NCBI GenBank assembly: GCA_016125255.1
Contig: WGMD01000006.1
Coordinates: 124,001-188,000 of the forward strand
DNA length: 64,000 bases
Source of the DNA: Planctomycetota bacterium
Lineage (GTDB): Bacteria > Planctomycetota > Phycisphaerae > Phycisphaerales > Zrk34
Direction: 5' to 3'
Notes under the pieces: model-generated
The model's input: the letters and a program-made list of their open reading frames with translations, nothing else
Told to the model about the DNA's origin: nothing
Databases searched by the model: none
Position numbers and translations under genes: made by a program
Shown here: positions 1 to 6,886 of the stretch, one piece after another
Numbering within the stretch: position 1 is the first letter of the stretch
How the letters are laid out: each line of letters starts with the position of its first letter

Positions 1-1517
1 CGCCGACGGAGCCGATCCGTTTCGTCGGGCTTCAGCAGATCATCGAGCACAACCTCGCGCGGCTCTTTCCGAACATGGAGCTGCTCAAGGTCATGTCCTT
101 CCGCATCACGCGCAACGCCGACATCGAGCGCGATGAGGAGGACGCGGAAGATCTGCTTGAAATGATGGAGGAGGAGCTGCGGGCGCGGCGGTTCGCGAAG
201 GTGGTGCGGCTCGAGCACGGGCCGGACCCCGATCCGTGGATGCTCAAGTTTCTCATTGACGAGCTGGAGCTTTCCGAGTCGGACGTGTACGAGATGCCAG
301 AGCTGTTGGACTTCACCGACCTGTCGCCGATTCTCGACGTGTCGATGCCGAAGCTGCGCAGCGAGCCGTGGACCCCGATTGTTCCGCCGGCGCTGATCGA
401 TGACGAGGTGGACATCTTCAACGTGATCCGCGGCTCCGATCTGATGGTGCACCATCCCTACGAAAGCTTCTCGGCGAGCGTGGAACGGTTCGTCAGCGCC
501 GCGGCGGTCGATCCGCGCGTGGTGGCGATCAAGATGACGCTCTACCGAACGGGCGACGCGAGCCCGTTCATCAAGACGATGATCCGGGCCGCGGAGGCGG
601 GCAAGCAGGTCGTGTGCCTCGTCGAACTCAAAGCGCGTTTCGACGAACAGCGGAACATTCAGGTCGCACAGATGCTCGAAAAGGCCGGGGTTCACGTGGT
701 GTACGGCATCGTCGGGCTCAAGACGCACACCAAGACGACGCTCGTCGTCCGCCGCGAAAACGACGGGCTGCGCTGCTACGCGCACATCGGCACGGGCAAC
801 TACCACGCCGGCACCGCCCGGCTGTACACCGACCTGGGTCTGTTCACGACGAAGAAGGATTTCACCGACGACATCGTCGAGTTGTTCCACTATCTGACCG
901 GCCGGTCGCTTCAGCGCGACTATCGCCGGCTGCTGGTCGCGCCTGTGAACATGCATCGTCGGTTCATGCAGATGATCGAGCGCGAGGCGGAGCATCAGAA
1001 GGCCGGGCGACCGGCTCAGATCGTCGCGAAGATGAACAGTCTCGAAGACCGGCAGATCATCGCGGCGCTGTATCGCGCTTCGGGCGTCGGGCTGCCGATC
1101 GATCTGATCGTGCGCGGGTTCTGCTGTCTGCGGCCGGGCGTGGAGGGACTTTCCGAGAACATCCGCATCATGTCGGTGATCGGGCGCTTCCTGGAGCACT
1201 CGCGCATCTACTACTTCCGCAACGGCGCGGAGGACCCGCTCGACGGCGAATTCTACATCGGGTCGGCGGACTGGATGTACCGCAATCTGCGCAACCGTGT
1301 CGAAGCGATCACGCCCATCGAAGACGCCCCGCTGCGCGCCCGCCTGTGGCAGATTCTTCAGATCATGCTCACCGATCAGCGGCAGGCATGGGACATGCAG
1401 CCCAATGGGTCGTACGTGCAGCGCGTCCCCGCCGACGAGGCCGGGGCCTTGAGCACGCACGCGCAGCTCATGCGCGACGCGCTGGAGCGCCGGTCGATCA
1501 AGTCGCCGGTGGCGTGA
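1..1517 (+). CDS. ppk: Polyphosphate kinase 1, C-terminal part (5' end outside window)
   Basis: The reading frame is open from base 3 to the stop at 1517, so the gene starts outside the window and about 500 residues are visible. PPK1 makes polyphosphate from the gamma-phosphate of ATP. Visible family signatures are KMTLYRTGD, the VELKARFDE block, THTK with the histidine expected to be phosphorylated during catalysis, HIGTGNYH, and FLEHSRIYYF, which carries the second conserved histidine. The end at SIKSPVA fits the family. An internal ATG at 75 lies inside the conserved fold and is not the true start. The next gene is 527 bases away, so this is probably the end of a transcription unit. Confidence 0.95.
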   Translation, partial: PTEPIRFVGLQQIIEHNLARLFPNMELLKVMSFRITRNADIERDEEDAEDLLEMMEEELRARRFAKVVRLEHGPDPDPWMLKFLIDELELSESDVYEMPELLDFTDLSPILDVSMPKLRSEPWTPIVPPALIDDEVDIFNVIRGSDLMVHHPYESFSASVERFVSAAAVDPRVVAIKMTLYRTGDASPFIKTMIRAAEAGKQVVCLVELKARFDEQRNIQVAQMLEKAGVHVVYGIVGLKTHTKTTLVVRRENDGLRCYAHIGTGNYHAGTARLYTDLGLFTTKKDFTDDIVELFHYLTGRSLQRDYRRLLVAPVNMHRRFMQMIEREAEHQKAGRPAQIVAKMNSLEDRQIIAALYRASGVGLPIDLIVRGFCCLRPGVEGLSENIRIMSVIGRFLEHSRIYYFRNGAEDPLDGEFYIGSADWMYRNLRNRVEAITPIEDAPLRARLWQILQIMLTDQRQAWDMQPNGSYVQRVPADEAGALSTHAQLMRDALERRSIKSPVA

Positions 1518-1549
1518 GGTTCTTTGAGACTTCTGAGGCGTCTTCATCA

Positions 1550-1577
1550 CGAAGACACGAAGGCGCGAAGACACGAA
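1550..1577. repeat. Short direct repeat CGAAGACACGAA
   Basis: CGAAGACACGAA occurs at 1550-1561 and again at 1566-1577. It is a simple degenerate intergenic repeat just after ppk with no visible coding role. Confidence 0.6.
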
Positions 1578-1633
1578 TGTCATCAGAGAATGGATTGTTG
1601 CATTGAACGCCCGATGCTCGTCCGCGTTCGGAT

Positions 1634-1667
1634 GACATTCTCACATTCTTGAGAATGTGAGAATGTC
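1634..1667. repeat. Perfect inverted repeat, 16-base arms
   Basis: Bases 1634-1649 (GACATTCTCACATTCT) are exactly complementary to 1652-1667, with two bases between. In RNA this would be a long hairpin. There is no T-run after it, so it is not a classical terminator, although it sits 117 bases after ppk. It could be a REP-like element, a bidirectional mRNA-stabilising hairpin or a protein-binding palindrome. Confidence 0.8.
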
Positions 1668-1804
1668 GTCGCGTGCGCCGGGCGATGGGGAGGTACGGCT
1701 GGGACACAGCGCGGGTGGCGGATCGCGTGCCTGGCTTGAGTGATGCGCGGGAAGCCATCGTCAATTGAGACTTCCGAATGACCGAGGGTCGTGCAAACGG
1801 ATGC

Positions 1805-1825
1805 GTGCTAAGCCGCAAGCGGCTT
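1805..1825. repeat. REP-like palindrome, copy 1
   Basis: The core AAGCCGCAAGCGGCTT (1810-1825) is a 7-base-arm palindrome. The 21 bases 1805-1825 are identical to 28031-28051, which lies inside alaS. A related core (GCCGCTTGCGGC) is at 22075-22086. The repeated identical block suggests a dispersed REP family. Confidence 0.7.
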
Positions 1826-1938
1826 GATGCGGATGCGGGTGAAGTGATTCAGAAGTCTCAGCTTGCTGATCCTGTGATTCTGTCAACATTTTCTGTCTTT
1901 CCGCCATCGCGTCCCCTCCGGCCGGCCGGGATTTTTTA

Positions 1939-1966
1939 TTGACAAAAATGTCCTGCACGTGTCACA
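1939..1966 (+). promoter_or_regulatory. Possible promoter of cassette 1
   Basis: TTGACA lies at 1939-1944 and GTGTCACA at 1959-1966. GTGTCACA ends exactly 78 bases before the preferred ATG of the sigma gene (2045). The same octamer sits exactly 78 bases before the sigma ATG of cassette 3. The flanking A-rich block is only loosely similar to the elements of cassettes 2 and 3. Confidence 0.35.
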
Positions 1967-2044
1967 CTTTCGCCCGTTTGCGCCGTGATGAGGCGACGGG
2001 CCATTTTTTACCGTTCGCCCGTGGACACCGCGTTGGATGAGGCC

Positions 2045-2566
2045 ATGAATCAGCAGAGCCCCGAGTTCATCAAGCTGTTAACCGATGCACAGAGCATGCT
2101 TTATGCTTACATCGCGTCGCTGGTGGGCTCGTCGGAACTGGCCAATGAGGTGCTTCAGAATACGAATCTGGTGCTCTGGTCCAAGGCGGAGGAATTTGCG
2201 ATGGGGACGCGATTTGCGTCGTGGGCCCTGGGGATTGCTCACTTTGAGGTGCTGACGGCCCGGAAGAAATTGGCGCGGGATCGACACGTGTTCAGCCCGG
2301 CGCTGATCGACAAGCTGGCGGAGGAGAGCGGCACGACGGCGCAGGCGTCGGGAGAGCGTCAGCGGGCGCTGGAGCAGTGTTTGGCGAAGCTACCGGCGGC
2401 GCAGCGCAAGATCGTGCAGTCGCATTATGCCGACCAGCAGACGGCCAACGACATCGCGCGGGCGATGGGACGCAAGGCGCCGGCGGTCCGGCAGATGCTT
2501 CACCGCATTCGATTGGCGCTGACGGAGTGTGTGGACCGGGAGCTTTCGACGACGGGTCAATCATGA
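2045..2566 (+). CDS. ECF-type RNA polymerase sigma factor, cassette 1
   Basis: This is a 173-residue sigma-70 family protein of the ECF type common in Planctomycetes. Region 2 is seen in SMLYAYIASLVGS, VLQNTNLVLW and the FASWALGIAHFEV block. Region 4 is seen in LAKLPAAQRKIV followed by the helix-turn-helix ARAMGRKAPAVRQML. An upstream ATG at 1985 is in frame, but the added residues are not sigma-like, so ATG 2045 (MNQQSPEF) is preferred. The stop overlaps the start of the anti-sigma gene in ATGA, which indicates translational coupling. It probably directs transcription of its own cassette. Confidence 0.9.
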   Translation: MNQQSPEFIKLLTDAQSMLYAYIASLVGSSELANEVLQNTNLVLWSKAEEFAMGTRFASWALGIAHFEVLTARKKLARDRHVFSPALIDKLAEESGTTAQASGERQRALEQCLAKLPAAQRKIVQSHYADQQTANDIARAMGRKAPAVRQMLHRIRLALTECVDRELSTTGQS

Positions 2567-3951
2567 TGCAAGACGCGGCACAGATCGATCGCATGCACGG
2601 ACTGCTGGCGGACTGGCTGGAGGAGACGCTCGACGATGCGCGGTTCGCGGAGTTCGAGTCGCTGCTCGAGGCGGACGCGGCGTGCCGCACGGCCTATCTG
2701 CGGTACATGGCGGTGCACACGCGGCTCAAGTGGGACCTGGGTGCGGCATCGCGCCAGGAGGCCCAGCCGGCGATCGACGATGCGGCGGCGCCGATTCTCG
2801 TCGGGGGGCCGATGCGTTTTGGCGCGCGGCGTGTCCTTGCCATCGCCGCGGCGGTCGTACTGATGGCGACATTGGCGCTGGTGTACCTGCCGACGAACCG
2901 CAAGATCGACAGGCATCATGACGGAGCGCCCGCTTCGTATGCCATGCTCAGCGACGTGTCGGCCGATGCGAAGTTCGCGGACGAAGGGATGGCGATGGGA
3001 TCGGATTTGAACGGGGCGATTCATTTACTGACGGGGCGGGCGCAGTTGATGTTCCATTCGACGGCGGTCGTCGATCTGACCGGGCCGTGCGAATTTGAAA
3101 TGACCAGCTCCAATCGCGGGCGGCTCGTGAGCGGTACGATGAAGGCGTTTGTGCCGGAGCATGCTCATGGCTTTACCGTCGACGTGCCCGGCGGCGCGCA
3201 GATCGTCGACCTCGGCACGGAGTTCACCATCCATATCGACGATCAGTCGCGCACGCATCTTCAGGTGCTCAGGGGCAAAGTGGAACTGCGCAGCGCTTCG
3301 GTGGCCCAGATGATCGTCGCCGGTCAGTCCCGCTTGTTCGACCCGGCGCGAGGTCTGATCGTCGGGCCGGAGCGGATTGCATTGGTCAACGGCGATTTTG
3401 CGAACGGGCTTAACGGATGGCAGGCGACGGCGGCGTACGGCTCGCGCGCTCGCTCGGCGGCGGAGTTGGGCGTGATGGTCAGCACGCTCCAGAGCGTTTG
3501 GCCCGCGCCTGTGTCCGAGGATGCGGGCGCGTCGCATGTCGTGCGGCTCGGGTACAAAGGTCAGGCCGTCTCGCTTCGACTCGCCACAGCGCAGCAAGTC
3601 GAGCCCGACACAAGCTACACAATCGCCGTGCGTGTCCGGGCGCACGACAGCGATACAAGTGGGCCGTTCAGTCAAGCGATGCAGATCATCGCGCACGTCG
3701 GCAGCGAAAACGTCGTGACCGACAACTATGCGGCGGGCGATGAGTGGAACTGGCGGCTGACGGCGGTCCCCGCGTCCGTGCTTGAGTCGGGGGTCGGTCA
3801 GCCGATCGAGTTGCGGCTTTACAAGAACGCCGATCCGGGCGGCGATGAAGTGTGGATCGAACAGGTGCAGTTTTGGCGCGGCGAAGCGACGCTCGACGAG
3901 GTCGTCGCCGCCTCTGTTGTCCATCGTGCGTCGCTGGAGAAGGCCCCATGA
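2563..3951 (+). CDS. FecR-like transmembrane anti-sigma factor with C-terminal jelly-roll-like domain, cassette 1
   Basis: This 462-residue protein is translationally coupled to the sigma gene. Residues 1-65 are a short acidic and helical cytoplasmic region (LADWLEETLDD, FESLLEADAACR) expected to bind the sigma factor. One membrane helix follows at about 89-108. A FecR-like domain spans about 155-250 with STAVVDLTGPCEFEM and GGAQIVDLGTEF. From about residue 271 there is a beta-rich domain starting NGDFANGLNGW and containing VVRLGYKGQAVSLR, like galactose-binding or carbohydrate-binding modules. The protein of the next gene has the same domain. Sensing of an extracellular ligand or partner is inferred. 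Confidence 0.85.
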   Translation: MMQDAAQIDRMHGLLADWLEETLDDARFAEFESLLEADAACRTAYLRYMAVHTRLKWDLGAASRQEAQPAIDDAAAPILVGGPMRFGARRVLAIAAAVVLMATLALVYLPTNRKIDRHHDGAPASYAMLSDVSADAKFADEGMAMGSDLNGAIHLLTGRAQLMFHSTAVVDLTGPCEFEMTSSNRGRLVSGTMKAFVPEHAHGFTVDVPGGAQIVDLGTEFTIHIDDQSRTHLQVLRGKVELRSASVAQMIVAGQSRLFDPARGLIVGPERIALVNGDFANGLNGWQATAAYGSRARSAAELGVMVSTLQSVWPAPVSEDAGASHVVRLGYKGQAVSLRLATAQQVEPDTSYTIAVRVRAHDSDTSGPFSQAMQIIAHVGSENVVTDNYAAGDEWNWRLTAVPASVLESGVGQPIELRLYKNADPGGDEVWIEQVQFWRGEATLDEVVAASVVHRASLEKAP

Positions 3952-4013
3952 GGCAGCGACAACGTCATTCACTGGCCGTGCAAATCGCGGCCATTGCTGG
4001 AAGGAGCAAAACC

Positions 4014-4658
4014 ATGAGACAATTCTTCGCCATTGCGGTCATTACCCTCGCGGCCGCCGCCGCCAACGCCGCCGTCGTCCCCCTGAGCAATTCGAACTTC
4101 AACAACAACGCCGACGGCAACTTCAATCTCGTCGACGGCTGGACCGAAGCCAGTGAAAATCAAGTCGACTCCATCGCACAGATCAACAACGCTTTCGGTA
4201 AATCCTCCGGCGATCTGGTCGTGCGCCTCGGCTACAAATACGACGATGTATCCCTGCGGCAATTGACCAGCACGCCCTACGGCACGTCCGGCTACGGCAA
4301 ATGGGTGCTGAGCGTCGATGCGCTGGCCACGACCGATCAGGCCGGCGTCACCCCCGTCAGCTCTGGCACCACGCAGGCGTTCAGCATGATCTTCACGGCC
4401 AACAACGTGAACATCAAATCGAACGGCTCCGTCCTCGCCGGCAACACCTGGCAGACCTTCACGCTTGAAATCACGCTCGCCGAAGTCCTCTCCAATTCCG
4501 CCGGGGCCCAGAACATCGAAATCCGCTTCTTCAAAGGCGCCAACACCGCCAACTTCGTCATGCTCGACAACGTGCATCTCGAATCCGTCCCGACCCCCGC
4601 CGCACTCCCTGCCGGGCTCGCCCTGCTGGCGATGACCGCGATGCGCCGCCGCAAATGA
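4014..4658 (+). CDS. Secreted PEP-CTERM-like protein, cassette 1, first
   Basis: This 214-residue protein has an N-terminal signal peptide (MRQFFAIAVITLAAAAANA) and a C-terminal sorting tail VPTPAALPAGLALL followed by MRRRK, the PEP-CTERM arrangement recognised by exosortase. Its central domain has N-NFN...GW, VVRLGYKYDDVSLR and IEIRFFKGAN, which match the C-terminal domain of the preceding anti-sigma factor (VVRLGYKGQAVSLR, IELRLYKNAD). The ATG at 4014 is preceded by AAGGAGC, a good ribosome binding site. An in-frame upstream start at 3852 would overlap the anti-sigma gene and lacks a signal peptide at its start. It is likely displayed on or released at the cell surface as a lectin-like protein. 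Confidence 0.8.
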   Translation: MRQFFAIAVITLAAAAANAAVVPLSNSNFNNNADGNFNLVDGWTEASENQVDSIAQINNAFGKSSGDLVVRLGYKYDDVSLRQLTSTPYGTSGYGKWVLSVDALATTDQAGVTPVSSGTTQAFSMIFTANNVNIKSNGSVLAGNTWQTFTLEITLAEVLSNSAGAQNIEIRFFKGANTANFVMLDNVHLESVPTPAALPAGLALLAMTAMRRRK

Positions 4659-4688
4659 ATCACTCGGCAATCACCAAGAGGAAATGCC

Positions 4689-5372
4689 ATGCGACAATTC
4701 CTGCTCGTCACACTCGCGACCCTTGCGATCACCGCCGCCGCCGATGCCGCCGTCATCTTCAACGTCTCCGACACGACCCCCAACGGAACTCCCGGCGGCT
4801 CCGGCACCGGCACGCGGACCCTCTCGACCTCCCTCGGCTCCGTCACCGCCCCGCCCGCGATGACCGCCATGACCTACACCGTCACCGGCCTGAACCTCAC
4901 CAGCATCGGCGGAACCGCCAGCGAATCCATCGCCTTCAAAATCACCTACACCCAGACCGGCGGCACCGGCGTCCAGTTCAACTCCTTCGGTAACATCTCC
5001 GTCACCGGCAACTCCGACAACAACCAGATCAACAGCGGCGAAAAACTCTTCGCCACACTCTCCCTCAATTCCTCCACCTTCGCCGGCCCCATCTCCCTCA
5101 AGTTCACCTCCATCATCGTCGGCGGCGTCGGCGCCGGCGAAGCGTGGACCATCGGACACGACGGCGGAACCATCGCCGGCAACACCGCCTCCGGCAACAC
5201 CTATGCCGTCCCCGCCTCCTCCTTCCTCTCCCTGACCACCGCCGCCAGCACCGTCAACCTTCAGGCCTTCAACGTCCAGGTCACCGCCAGCGCCGCCCCC
5301 GTCCCGACCCCCGCCGCGCTGCCCGCCGGGCTCGCCCTGCTGTCGATGACCGCCCTGCGCCGTCGCACATGA
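4689..5372 (+). CDS. Secreted PEP-CTERM-like protein, cassette 1, second
   Basis: This 227-residue protein begins MRQFLLVTLATLAITAAADA, a signal peptide resembling that of the gene before it, and ends VPTPAALPAGLALL followed by LRRRT. The middle is rich in Thr, Ser, Gly and Asn and looks like a beta-sandwich (GTGTRTLSTSLGS, TYTVTGLNL, GVQFNSFGNISVTG). No named domain could be assigned. It lies 30 bases after the first PEP-CTERM gene in the same direction, so the two are probably co-transcribed and surface-directed. Confidence 0.75.
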   Translation: MRQFLLVTLATLAITAAADAAVIFNVSDTTPNGTPGGSGTGTRTLSTSLGSVTAPPAMTAMTYTVTGLNLTSIGGTASESIAFKITYTQTGGTGVQFNSFGNISVTGNSDNNQINSGEKLFATLSLNSSTFAGPISLKFTSIIVGGVGAGEAWTIGHDGGTIAGNTASGNTYAVPASSFLSLTTAASTVNLQAFNVQVTASAAPVPTPAALPAGLALLSMTALRRRT

Positions 5373-5380
5373 TCAATGCG

Positions 5381-5410
5381 AAAGCTCAGGGATGGCCATC
5401 CCTGAGCTTT
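5381..5410. repeat. Perfect 30-base palindrome between PEP-CTERM and pseudopilin genes
   Basis: The stretch begins AAAGCTCAGGGATGG and is exactly self-complementary over 30 bases, starting 8 bases after the PEP-CTERM stop. Only three T residues end it, so it is a weak terminator at best. It probably works as an RNA hairpin that partly stops or protects the upstream transcript. Cassettes 2 and 3 carry unrelated hairpins at the same position. Confidence 0.8.
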
Positions 5411-5429
5411 GCGAAACGGAACCCCCCCC

Positions 5430-6206
5430 ATGCGCCGCCGTGCCTTTACCCTCATCGAACTCCTCGTCGTGATCGCCATCATCGCCGCGCTCGTGGCGAT
5501 CCTCCTCCCCGCGCTCAGTCAGGCGCGCGAGGCCGCCCGACGCGTCGTCTGCGCCACCCATACACGCCAGCTCACCACCGCCTGCCTCGGCTACGCCGCC
5601 GACAACAGCGGCCGACTGCCCCCTGAAACGCGCGACCTGGGCTCCACCGGACGCAACCATGTCTTCGATCAGTTCCGCGGCGACATGTTCCGCAAGCTCG
5701 CGCTCCCCGACGCCCTCTGGACCTGCCCGTCCAACCCGTGGGAGATTTACGACAACGGGTCCGTCTCCACGCGCGGATCGATGTACGGCATCGTCTTCGA
5801 CACCCCCTGGCCCAACTCGATGGACCTCCCCAACAAGCGCGTCGGCTACATCTACGCCGCCAATACCTACAACGTCATCTCCCCCAACTCCGCCGTCAAG
5901 GACACCAACCGCATGCCGCGCTGGCTGAGCTTCTCCTCGCCCGTCGGCCCGGCGTCGCAGACCCTCTTCGCCGATGAGAACAAGTATTACGCCGCCTCCG
6001 ACACCTGGGAACTCAACCACCTCACTTCCGACAACGCCGCCCTCGCCAACACCAAACAGCGCATCGCCGGCTCCAACGAAACCTACCTCGACGGACACAC
6101 CGCCTGGGTCGGCGACTTCCCCGAAAAGCTCATCGCCCTCGGCGCCTCCGCCAACTGGTTCGCCCGCCACGACCCGACCGACACGTACGGCCATTGGTGG
6201 TGGTGA
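5430..6206 (+). CDS. Type II/IV pseudopilin-like protein, DUF1559 type, cassette 1
   Basis: This 258-residue protein starts [18 protein letters not shown], the prepilin peptidase site and the hydrophobic helix of type IV pilin-like proteins. The rest is a globular domain with [12 protein letters not shown] near the end, similar to the DG motif of Planctomycetes DUF1559 proteins. The ATG at 5430 places the cleavage site close to the N-terminus; a TTG at 5409 would add only seven residues. It lies downstream of the palindrome and closes cassette 1. It may form part of a secretion or fibre assembly that handles the PEP-CTERM proteins, which is inference. Confidence 0.85.
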   Translation: MRRRAFTLIELLVVIAIIAALVAILLPALSQAREAARRVVCATHTRQLTTACLGYAADNSGRLPPETRDLGSTGRNHVFDQFRGDMFRKLALPDALWTCPSNPWEIYDNGSVSTRGSMYGIVFDTPWPNSMDLPNKRVGYIYAANTYNVISPNSAVKDTNRMPRWLSFSSPVGPASQTLFADENKYYAASDTWELNHLTSDNAALANTKQRIAGSNETYLDGHTAWVGDFPEKLIALGASANWFARHDPTDTYGHWWW

Positions 6207-6264
6207 CCCCGTGCCGCCGCATTTTCCTTGCGTGTAACCCGAGCCGTTTCATCCACTTCCCGCT

Positions 6265-6295
6265 CCGGTAAAATTCCCGCCTTTTTCGTGTTATC
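6265..6295 (+). promoter_or_regulatory. Candidate shared promoter element of cassette 2
   Basis: CCGGTAAAATTCCCGCC (6265-6281) and GTGTTATC (6288-6295) lie 81 bases before the ATG of the second sigma gene. Cassette 3 has CCGGAAAAATTC, CCCGCC and GTGTCACA in the same order and nearly the same spacing (23 against 22 bases). An ECF-type promoter recognised by the cassette sigma factors is a plausible reading. Confidence 0.45.
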
Positions 6296-6376
6296 CCTCG
6301 CCCCGCTCGTGGTACATACAGATGGACACATGCGACAGGGTCGCGCCGTGCCCGGAGCCGCCCGTTGAAAAACGAC

Positions 6377-6886
6377 ATGCACGAATTCGTCAAGCTCGTC
6401 GCCGCTCATCAGAATCGGCTCTACTCCTACATCATGTCCCTCGTCCGCGCCCCCGCCGACGCCGATGACATCCTTCAGGAGACCAACGTCGTGCTCTGGG
6501 ACAAGCGCGACGAAGCCCTCGCCGCCGACAGCTTCACCGCATGGTCCTACGCCGTCGCCCGCACGCAGGTCATGGCCTTCCACCGTGACCACAAGCGCGA
6601 CCGCCACGTCTTCGACGCCGAGCTGCTCAAGCTGGTGTGCGACGAAGCCGTCGAAGTCAGTTCGCATCTGAGCGAGCGGCGGGATGCGCTCGAAACCTGC
6701 CTCGGCCGCCTCGACCCTGATGCGCACGCCCTGATCAAACTCCGCTACGAAACTCAGCACACCCTGCGCGAAGTGGCCCTCCGTGTCGGCAAGTCCACCG
6801 CCGCCACCACGCAGGCGCTCTACCGCGTCCGCCTCGCCCTGCTCGAGTGCATCGAAGCCGCCAATCGCACGCAGGACCCCGCCTGA
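6377..6886 (+). CDS. ECF-type RNA polymerase sigma factor, cassette 2
   Basis: This 169-residue sigma factor shows region 2 (NRLYSYIMSLVRA, DILQETNVVLWDK, AWSYAVARTQVMAF) and region 4 (CLGRLDPDAHALIKLRY, REVALRVGKSTAATTQALYRVR). ATG 6377 (MHEFVKLV) gives the usual N-terminus; TTG at 6365 is possible and adds four residues. Its stop shares one base with the start of the FecR gene (TGATG), so the two are co-translated. It belongs to the same family as the cassette 1 sigma factor, with the shared RDRHVF segment. Confidence 0.9.
   Translation: MHEFVKLVAAHQNRLYSYIMSLVRAPADADDILQETNVVLWDKRDEALAADSFTAWSYAVARTQVMAFHRDHKRDRHVFDAELLKLVCDEAVEVSSHLSERRDALETCLGRLDPDAHALIKLRYETQHTLREVALRVGKSTAATTQALYRVRLALLECIEAANRTQDPA

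Larger units (their letters stand above)
1518..2044. other. Intergenic region with short repeats
   Basis: There is no convincing gene between ppk and the first sigma factor. The two small minus-strand open frames here have no recognisable sequence and overlap repeats. The region holds a 12-base direct repeat, a 34-base inverted repeat, a REP-like palindrome and a promoter-like stretch, each listed separately. Confidence 0.7.

Noticed and set aside
1634-1667. Rho-independent terminator of ppk
   Set aside because: The hairpin is strong but no T-run follows on the plus strand, so it is listed as a repeat only.
1498-1958. Two small minus-strand open frames in the gap after ppk
   Set aside because: They run through direct repeats and palindromes, have no ribosome binding site and no recognisable sequence.
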